In this document: one piece after another, positions 39,472-44,211 of the stretch
Numbering within the stretch: position 1 is the stretch's first letter
Layout: the number at the start of each line of letters is the position of its first letter
Assembly: GCA_029212965.1 (NCBI GenBank)
Contig: JARGOV010000001.1
Span: forward strand, 224,989 to 269,199
Direction: 5' to 3'
DNA length: 44,211 nucleotides
Source of the DNA: Porticoccaceae bacterium
GTDB taxonomy: Bacteria > Pseudomonadota > Gammaproteobacteria > Pseudomonadales > Porticoccaceae
Position numbers and translations under genes: made by a program
Notes under the pieces: model-generated
The model's input: the letters and a program-made list of their open reading frames with translations, nothing else
Told to the model about the DNA's origin: nothing
Databases searched by the model: none

Positions 39472-39500
39472 AGTATAGGAGTATTGCCACTCAATTACAA
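39472..39500 (-). promoter_or_regulatory. sigma70-type promoter candidate for sdhCDAB-sucAB-lpd-sucCD
   Basis: On the minus strand TTGTAA (39500-39495) and TATACT (39477-39472) are separated by exactly 17 bases, with four and five of six consensus matches. It lies about 124 bases upstream of sdhC. The rest of the roughly 400-base gltA/sdhC gap contains no gene. Confidence 0.6.
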
Positions 39501-39657
39501 TGAAACATGAATACCGAACACTCTCACTTGAAAGCACTAAAACACTTATATAAAGGGCTACAAGTACAAATTTTGCCCCTTTATTGTGCATGTCGACTTA
39601 CCCGTGCACCACAATCAAGACCCGTACTCTGAAAACCCAAAAAAAGGTCGATGCAAA

Positions 39658-39687
39658 TTGACAAACCTTGGCCGAGAAGGCTAGAGT
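39658..39687 (+). promoter_or_regulatory. sigma70-type promoter candidate for gltA
   Basis: Perfect -35 TTGACA at 39658-39663, then 18 bases, then TAGAGT at 39682-39687 as a moderate -10 (four of six). The gltA ATG follows about 65 bases later. The match is by eye, and other -10 alignments are possible. Confidence 0.5.
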
Positions 39688-39751
39688 CGCGGGCTTTGAA
39701 ATACAGGCTGGCCATACTGCCAACTTCCAAAATGCTTACTAGGGGAACCCT

Positions 39752-41041
39752 ATGACCGACAAGAAAGCTACTCTCAGCATTGAGGGCCGCGCCGACGCCG
39801 TTGAACTGCCAATACTTACTGGCACTCTCGGCCCCGATGTAATTGATGTTGCCTCGCTGACCGGCAATGGTGTGTTCACCTTTGATCCAGGCTTCACATC
39901 AACCGCCTCCTGTGAATCCAAGATCACTTTTATCGATGGTAACGAGGGGGTTCTGCTACACCGCGGTTACCCGATTAACGATCTTGCGGAAAACACGACA
40001 TACTTAGAGACCTGTTACCTGCTGCTCAACGGGGAGTTGCCCGATGGCACGCAGAAAGCTGATTTTGAGAATTTGATCAGCAGCCATACCATGGTCAACC
40101 GTTCCATCGAACAGTTTTTGTCCGGCTTTAGTTATGATGCCCACCCCATGTCCATTATGTGCGGCGTCGTTGCGGCTATGTCCTCTTTCTATCACGACTC
40201 TCTCGATATCGCCAATCCACAGCACCGTAAGATTACAGCCCATCGGTTAATCGCAAAAATGCCGACTCTCGCCGCTATGTGTTACAAACACTATATCGGC
40301 CAGCCCTATATGTACCCCAAAAACAACATGAGCTATGCTGAAAATTTCCTGCATATGATGTTTGGCACACCCTGTGAAGAACCCAATGTAAACCCTGTAC
40401 TCGCCAAGGCCATGGACAAGCTCTTCATCCTGCATGCCGACCACGAACAGAACGCATCCACATCTACCGTGCGCCTCGCAGGCTCGTCTGGTGCCAACCC
40501 CTTTTCCTGTATCGCAGCTGGCATTGCTGCTCTGTGGGGACCGTCTCACGGCGGCGCCAATCAGGCCGTGCTCGAAATGCTCAATGAAATTGGCGATGAA
40601 AAAAATATCGACACCTTCGTTAAACGTGCAAAAGACAAAAACGACCCCTTCCGCTTGATGGGTTTTGGTCACCGTGTCTACAAAAACTTTGACCCCCGGG
40701 CCAAAGTGATGAAGGAAGCCTGTGACGAAGTACTGGCCGAACTCGGCATGGAAAACGACCCTCTGCTAAAAATCGCCAAACGCCTTGAGCAAATCGCCCT
40801 GGAAGATGATTACTTTGTCAGTAAAAAACTCTACCCCAATGTCGACTTTTACTCCGGCATCATCATGAAAGCGATTGGCATCCCCACAGAAATGTTTACG
40901 GTGATTTTCGCTACTGGCCGCACCGTTGGCTGGATAGCTCACTGGGACGAAATGATCAGTAACAGCTATAAAATTGGCCGCCCACGCCAGTTGTATACCG
41001 GCCCCAGCGAGCGCGCAGTAACACCGATCGGCGACCGATAA
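39752..41041 (+). CDS. gltA: citrate synthase (type II)
   Basis: Condenses acetyl-CoA with oxaloacetate, first TCA step. The 429-residue protein is the hexameric, NADH-sensitive type known from Gram-negative bacteria. The catalytic triad is visible as His266 in [15 protein letters not shown], His307 in [15 protein letters not shown] and Asp365 in NVDFYSGI, offset by only 2-3 residues from E. coli GltA. AGGGGA precedes the ATG. It is divergent from the sdh-suc operon and ends in a strong terminator. Confidence 0.98.
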   Translation: MTDKKATLSIEGRADAVELPILTGTLGPDVIDVASLTGNGVFTFDPGFTSTASCESKITFIDGNEGVLLHRGYPINDLAENTTYLETCYLLLNGELPDGTQKADFENLISSHTMVNRSIEQFLSGFSYDAHPMSIMCGVVAAMSSFYHDSLDIANPQHRKITAHRLIAKMPTLAAMCYKHYIGQPYMYPKNNMSYAENFLHMMFGTPCEEPNVNPVLAKAMDKLFILHADHEQNASTSTVRLAGSSGANPFSCIAAGIAALWGPSHGGANQAVLEMLNEIGDEKNIDTFVKRAKDKNDPFRLMGFGHRVYKNFDPRAKVMKEACDEVLAELGMENDPLLKIAKRLEQIALEDDYFVSKKLYPNVDFYSGIIMKAIGIPTEMFTVIFATGRTVGWIAHWDEMISNSYKIGRPRQLYTGPSERAVTPIGDR

Positions 41042-41061
41042 GCTCCATACGTTAAATCAAT

Positions 41062-41090
41062 AAAAAGCCCGGTTCAAAACCGGGCTTTTT
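41062..41090. terminator. rho-independent terminator of gltA
   Basis: A perfect 13-base stem, aaaaagcccggtt with aaccgggcttttt, around a three-base loop, 20 bases past the gltA stop. The A and T runs make it able to work in either direction. Confidence 0.94.
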
Positions 41091-41196
41091 ATTGACTGGG
41101 TTTTTATTGCCTCGATTGTCAATGGTTCACGAATCGGACCTATAACCGTATTAATAATCACGGGGTAATAGCTGCCAACAGGCAAATAACCAAACA

Positions 41197-41208
41197 CTTT
41201 GTACAAAG
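41197..41208. repeat. perfect 12-base palindrome
   Basis: ctttgtacaaag at 41197-41208 reads the same on both strands. It lies between the gltA terminator and the alr terminator, outside any gene, with no transcript known to start here. Possible protein-binding site; may be chance. Confidence 0.3.
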
Positions 41209-41265
41209 ACACTTAATGACAATTCAAGTGGCCTTACCTCTATGTTCTCGCGATCAATTCACCTG

Positions 41266-41293
41266 AAAAATCTATTGTTAAAACATCAATAGA
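41266..41293 (-). terminator. probable terminator of alr
   Basis: On the minus strand tctattg and caataga form a 7-base AT-rich stem with a nine-base loop, followed by five T. It begins 36 bases beyond the alr stop codon. Low stem G+C makes it weaker than the others here. Confidence 0.6.
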
Positions 41294-41328
41294 GTTATTG
41301 AAACAAGCATTACATTGAGAAGCAGCAA

Positions 41329-42456
41329 TTAAAAATAAGTAAATTTAACCCGTTGATTCACACCCGTTAGCAATTCGTAAGCAATAGTTTCACTGTGCTC
41401 AGCGACAGTTTCGACGGGCAAGCCTTCACCCCAAAGTGTAACGACATCGCCGACCTTTGCGTTGGCTATAGCGCTAACGTCAACACTCAACAGGTCCATC
41501 GAGACGCGCCCTGCAATGGGGGCAGGCTCACCATTCACTAAAACCGGGCAGCCATTGCGGGCATGGCGCGGATAACCATCACCATAACCGACAGCCACCA
41601 CGGCAATGCGTGACGACTGCGCTGACGGACTGCCTAACGCCCCCGGTGCGCGCCACGTTTCACCATAACCCACCCCCTCACCGGCAGCCACCGTTTGCAG
41701 GGCCACTATGCGCGAACGCAAGGTCATCACTGGGCGCAGCTCTATCTCTGCAGGCAGAGGCTCAGTGTTATTTAAAGGGTTTACTCCATAGAGCATGACC
41801 CCCGGCCGCACCCTGTCAAAGTGCATATCGGGCCGCGTTAACAGGGCTGCCGAGTTTGCCAGACTGACACTTTCGTTGGCGTGAACTATCAATCGAGCGA
41901 GGCTATCTTGAAAACTCTGAAGCTGTCGTTCATTCAAGGTAGCCGCAGGCGTATCGGCACAGGCCAAATGAGAGATGAAGGTCAATTGATCGACTTGTTT
42001 GGCCGCACGTAAACGCACCGCTGCCTGACAAAAACCCTCCGTATCAAAGCCTAGGCGGTGCATTCCGCTATCGAGTTTGAGCCACACATTGATGGGCTGG
42101 CTTAGTACGGTATCGAGGAGTAGGTACATTTGCTCGGCACAGTGAATAACGGTAGCGAGACCATAGCGCGCCACTTCACGCATTTCAGCACGGCCAAAAA
42201 CGCCACTCAGCAATACGATAGGGTTTTCGATGCCCGCATTGCGCAATTCCACGGCCTCTTCGAGACTGGCCACGCCAAAAGCATCTGCTGACGCGGCCAG
42301 GGCCCCAGCAACCTGAACACCACCATGGCCGTAGGCATTAGCTTTGACCACTGCCATAATTTGCGCGGCGGGTGCAAGGTGTCGAGCCTGTGCAAAGTTG
42401 TGACCTAAATTGGCCAGTGAGATAAGCGCTTCGATGGGTCGAGTCATAAAATTCAT
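41329..42456 (-). CDS. alr: alanine racemase
   Basis: PLP enzyme interconverting L- and D-alanine for peptidoglycan. The 375-residue product has the PLP lysine in AVVKANAYGHG (about residue 38), FGVASLEEAVELRNAG, LKLDSGMHRLGF, and the C-terminal beta domain with GVGYGETWRAP, VAVGYGDGYPRHA (catalytic Tyr region) and AGRVSMDLLSVDV. The start may be ATG 42456 or ATG 42447; neither has a good ribosome site, and the family core begins at TRPIEALISL. Whether it is the biosynthetic (Alr) or catabolic (DadX) copy cannot be told; no dadA is adjacent. Confidence 0.93.
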   Translation of the reverse strand: MNFMTRPIEALISLANLGHNFAQARHLAPAAQIMAVVKANAYGHGGVQVAGALAASADAFGVASLEEAVELRNAGIENPIVLLSGVFGRAEMREVARYGLATVIHCAEQMYLLLDTVLSQPINVWLKLDSGMHRLGFDTEGFCQAAVRLRAAKQVDQLTFISHLACADTPAATLNERQLQSFQDSLARLIVHANESVSLANSAALLTRPDMHFDRVRPGVMLYGVNPLNNTEPLPAEIELRPVMTLRSRIVALQTVAAGEGVGYGETWRAPGALGSPSAQSSRIAVVAVGYGDGYPRHARNGCPVLVNGEPAPIAGRVSMDLLSVDVSAIANAKVGDVVTLWGEGLPVETVAEHSETIAYELLTGVNQRVKFTYF

Positions 42457-42657
42457 TGGTCAGAAAAGGGAGCACGGGCTCAACAAATCAGCAATTTTAG
42501 TGAGCGCGCATAGTGTCACAGGGCAAGTAGCGAGAAGCAAGTATTGCTGATCAGCATAATTACCGAGAGAGCTTTTGTTTAGACTTAAAGGCACGGGTAT
42601 ACTTCGCTGCAAAATTCACACCTCATCCTTTCACCCCCCGCATTTCAGGAGAGTATT

Positions 42658-43839
42658 ATGGCCGCCGACTGGGCTAGTTTTAACTGGGAAGACCCCTTCC
42701 TTATCGAAGAACAATTGAGTGAAGACGAGCGCATGGTTATGCACAGTGCTCGACAATATGCCCAGGACAAGCTGCTACCTCGCGTGCAATTGGCCTTTCG
42801 TGATGAGCGCATGGATCGTGAGATTTTTAATGAGATGGGTGAGCTGGGCCTGCTCGGTTCAACCATTGAAGGCTACGGCTGCCCCGGCGTTAACTATGTG
42901 AGCTATGGCTTGATCGCCCGCGAGGTTGAGCGCATGGACTCCGGCTACCGCTCGATGATGAGCGTGCAATCGAGCCTGGTGATGCACCCTATTTACAGCT
43001 ACGGCACCGAGGCACAACGTGAAAAGTACTTGCCCAAGCTGGCCAGCGGCGAGTGGGTCGGCTGTTTCGGCCTCACCGAACCCGACCACGGTTCCGACCC
43101 TGGCGGCATGAAGAGCCGAGCAAAGTCTGTCGATGGCGGTTACAGCCTCACCGGCAATAAAATGTGGATCACCAATTCACCCATCGCCGATGTGTTTGTG
43201 GTGTGGGCCAAAACCGACGACGGCGTGATTCGCGGTTTTGTGCTCGAGAAAGGCATGAAGGGCCTGTCGGCACCTAAGATAGAGGGCAAGCTCGCCTTGC
43301 GCGCTTCTGTCACGGGCGAGATTGTTATGGATGAGGTCTTTGTCTCCGAAGACCACCTGCTGCCCAACGTGAAAGGCTTAAAAGGCCCCTTCGGCTGCCT
43401 TAACAGTGCCCGCCTTGGCATCTCATGGGGTGCCCTGGGTGCCGCCGAAACCTGCTGGCAAACTGCGCGACAGTACGTGCTCGACCGCAAGCAGTTCGAT
43501 CGCCCACTGGCCGCCAATCAATTAATACAAATGAAATTGGCCAATATGCAAACCGAAATCCACCTCGGCTTGCTGGGCTCCTTAAATGCAACGCGCTTGA
43601 AAGATCAGGGCCAACTTGCCCCTGAGTTGATTTCGATGATGAAACGCAATAACTGCTCGAAGTCACTGGATATTGCCCGCGTTGCCCGCGACATGCTCGG
43701 CGGCAATGGTATTTCAGATGAGTTTCCGATTATGCGCCACATGATGAATCTCGAAGTGGTCAACACTTACGAAGGCACAGCAGATATTCACGCACTCATT
43801 TTAGGCCGTGCACAAACGGGTATTCAGGCGTTTTTCTAA
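42658..43839 (+). CDS. gcdH: glutaryl-CoA dehydrogenase
   Basis: Acyl-CoA dehydrogenase family flavoenzyme of 393 residues that oxidises and decarboxylates glutaryl-CoA to crotonyl-CoA in lysine, tryptophan and glutarate breakdown. Typical sequence: [18 protein letters not shown] at the N-terminus, [63 protein letters not shown], and the catalytic glutamate in [20 protein letters not shown]. The ATG has an AGGAGAG site. Crotonyl-CoA would pass to beta-oxidation enzymes not present in the window. Confidence 0.95.
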   Translation: MAADWASFNWEDPFLIEEQLSEDERMVMHSARQYAQDKLLPRVQLAFRDERMDREIFNEMGELGLLGSTIEGYGCPGVNYVSYGLIAREVERMDSGYRSMMSVQSSLVMHPIYSYGTEAQREKYLPKLASGEWVGCFGLTEPDHGSDPGGMKSRAKSVDGGYSLTGNKMWITNSPIADVFVVWAKTDDGVIRGFVLEKGMKGLSAPKIEGKLALRASVTGEIVMDEVFVSEDHLLPNVKGLKGPFGCLNSARLGISWGALGAAETCWQTARQYVLDRKQFDRPLAANQLIQMKLANMQTEIHLGLLGSLNATRLKDQGQLAPELISMMKRNNCSKSLDIARVARDMLGGNGISDEFPIMRHMMNLEVVNTYEGTADIHALILGRAQTGIQAFF

Positions 43840-43882
43840 ACGCTTTGCCCTCTAGCTGTTAGCAGGCTGCTGTCGTGGCAGC

Positions 43883-44211
43883 CTATTCCAAATCATCAAA
43901 TTGCTCAGCCCCCGGCCCCAGGGGCTGACCATAACTAAACTCAACGAAGTTGCCATTGGGGTCGCGCAGGCCGCAATAATAGCCAACCGGAAAGTCTTCC
44001 TCCCGTGGCGGCCACACCAGGCAACCCCGCTCGCGGCCCAATTCGGCAATAGCATCGACGGCAGCCCGGCTTTCCAAGGCAAAACCGAAGTGGCGGTAAT
44101 CGGTATCAGCTAATTCAAGATTTTGCCCGCCATTCATCAACACAAAAATAAAATCGCTTTCACGCCCCGGCTCGGCCATCCAGACAATGCGCTGCTCTCC
44201 CGCCGTGCGCG
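43883..44211 (-). CDS. VOC (glyoxalase/bleomycin-resistance) family protein, 5' end off the window
   Basis: Partial gene: the minus-strand frame remains open to the window edge, so the N-terminus is missing. The visible part of about 108 residues shows MNGGQNLELADTDYRHFGFA, then AVDAIAELGRERG, then GYYCGLRDPNGNFVEFSYG; the DPNGNFVEF ending is the classic second-half VOC metal-binding motif with its Glu. A methionine at 44179 is in frame but too far into the fold to be the true start. Substrate unknown. A hairpin (43864-43870 with 43878-43884) overlaps the stop codon and could slow converging transcripts. Confidence 0.8.
   Translation of the reverse strand, partial: RTAGEQRIVWMAEPGRESDFIFVLMNGGQNLELADTDYRHFGFALESRAAVDAIAELGRERGCLVWPPREEDFPVGYYCGLRDPNGNFVEFSYGQPLGPGAEQFDDLE

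Noticed and set aside
43864-43884. Hairpin aggctgc/gcagcct between gcdH and the VOC gene
   Set aside because: Stem is perfect but has no T run and overlaps the VOC stop codon; mentioned with that gene only.

Overview
The window is a stretch of ordinary-looking chromosome, about half G+C by eye. It fits a gammaproteobacterium, most likely a marine, Pseudomonas-related or Cellvibrionales-type lineage. The reasons are the long 344-residue DapD, the long (529-residue) isocitrate lyase, ThrH, RraA, a CysB regulator, and the order gltA / sdhCDAB-sucAB-lpd-sucCD. The lineage is an inference; no rRNA gene is present to confirm it. No tRNA, CRISPR array, insertion sequence or phage gene was recognised.

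Layout. 1-3.3 kb: dapD, dapE (lysine/diaminopimelate synthesis) and an EamA-family exporter. 3.3-4.8 kb: rsmJ and an OmpA-type lipoprotein on the minus strand. 5.1-5.4 kb: a decayed piece of a CPA1 (NhaP-type) Na+/H+ antiporter. 5.5-9.9 kb: tex, then isocitrate lyase aceA on the other strand. 10-12.3 kb: an encapsulated-ferritin-like protein without its shell gene, and a Baeyer-Villiger-type monooxygenase. 12.5-13.9 kb: a hypothetical protein plus an RlmI-like methyltransferase. 14.0-14.7 kb: a frameshifted membrane-protein relic and a small hypothetical gene. 15.0-17.7 kb: rraA, pabB, thrH. 17.8-19.7 kb: cysB, divergent from a TSUP sulfite/sulfate-type exporter. 19.7-23.2 kb: a cytosolic 5'-nucleotidase, an alanine:sodium symporter and a D-cysteine desulfhydrase-family enzyme. 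23.3-25.3 kb: yajC (away from secDF), bcp and mdh. 25.6-27.0 kb: an AT-richer two-gene unit (membrane protein plus periplasmic TPR protein) of unknown role. 27.2-28.2 kb: an all-alpha dUTPase and a DUF2835 protein. 28.3-39.3 kb: the nine-gene sdhC-sdhD-sdhA-sdhB-sucA-sucB-lpd-sucC-sucD operon, divergent from gltA. 41.3-44.2 kb: alr, gcdH and a truncated VOC-family gene.

How the genes work together. Citrate synthase, isocitrate lyase, 2-oxoglutarate dehydrogenase, succinyl-CoA synthetase, succinate dehydrogenase and malate dehydrogenase are all present, so much of the TCA cycle plus the first glyoxylate-shunt enzyme sits in one 44 kb region. Glutaryl-CoA dehydrogenase feeds lysine and aromatic carbon into acetyl-CoA. 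dapD/dapE and alr supply peptidoglycan precursors.

The items most worth a second look are the shell-less EncFtn homologue, the uncharacterised membrane/TPR pair, and two gene relics that standard gene calling would miss because their frames are broken. I did not find a clearly new multi-gene system.
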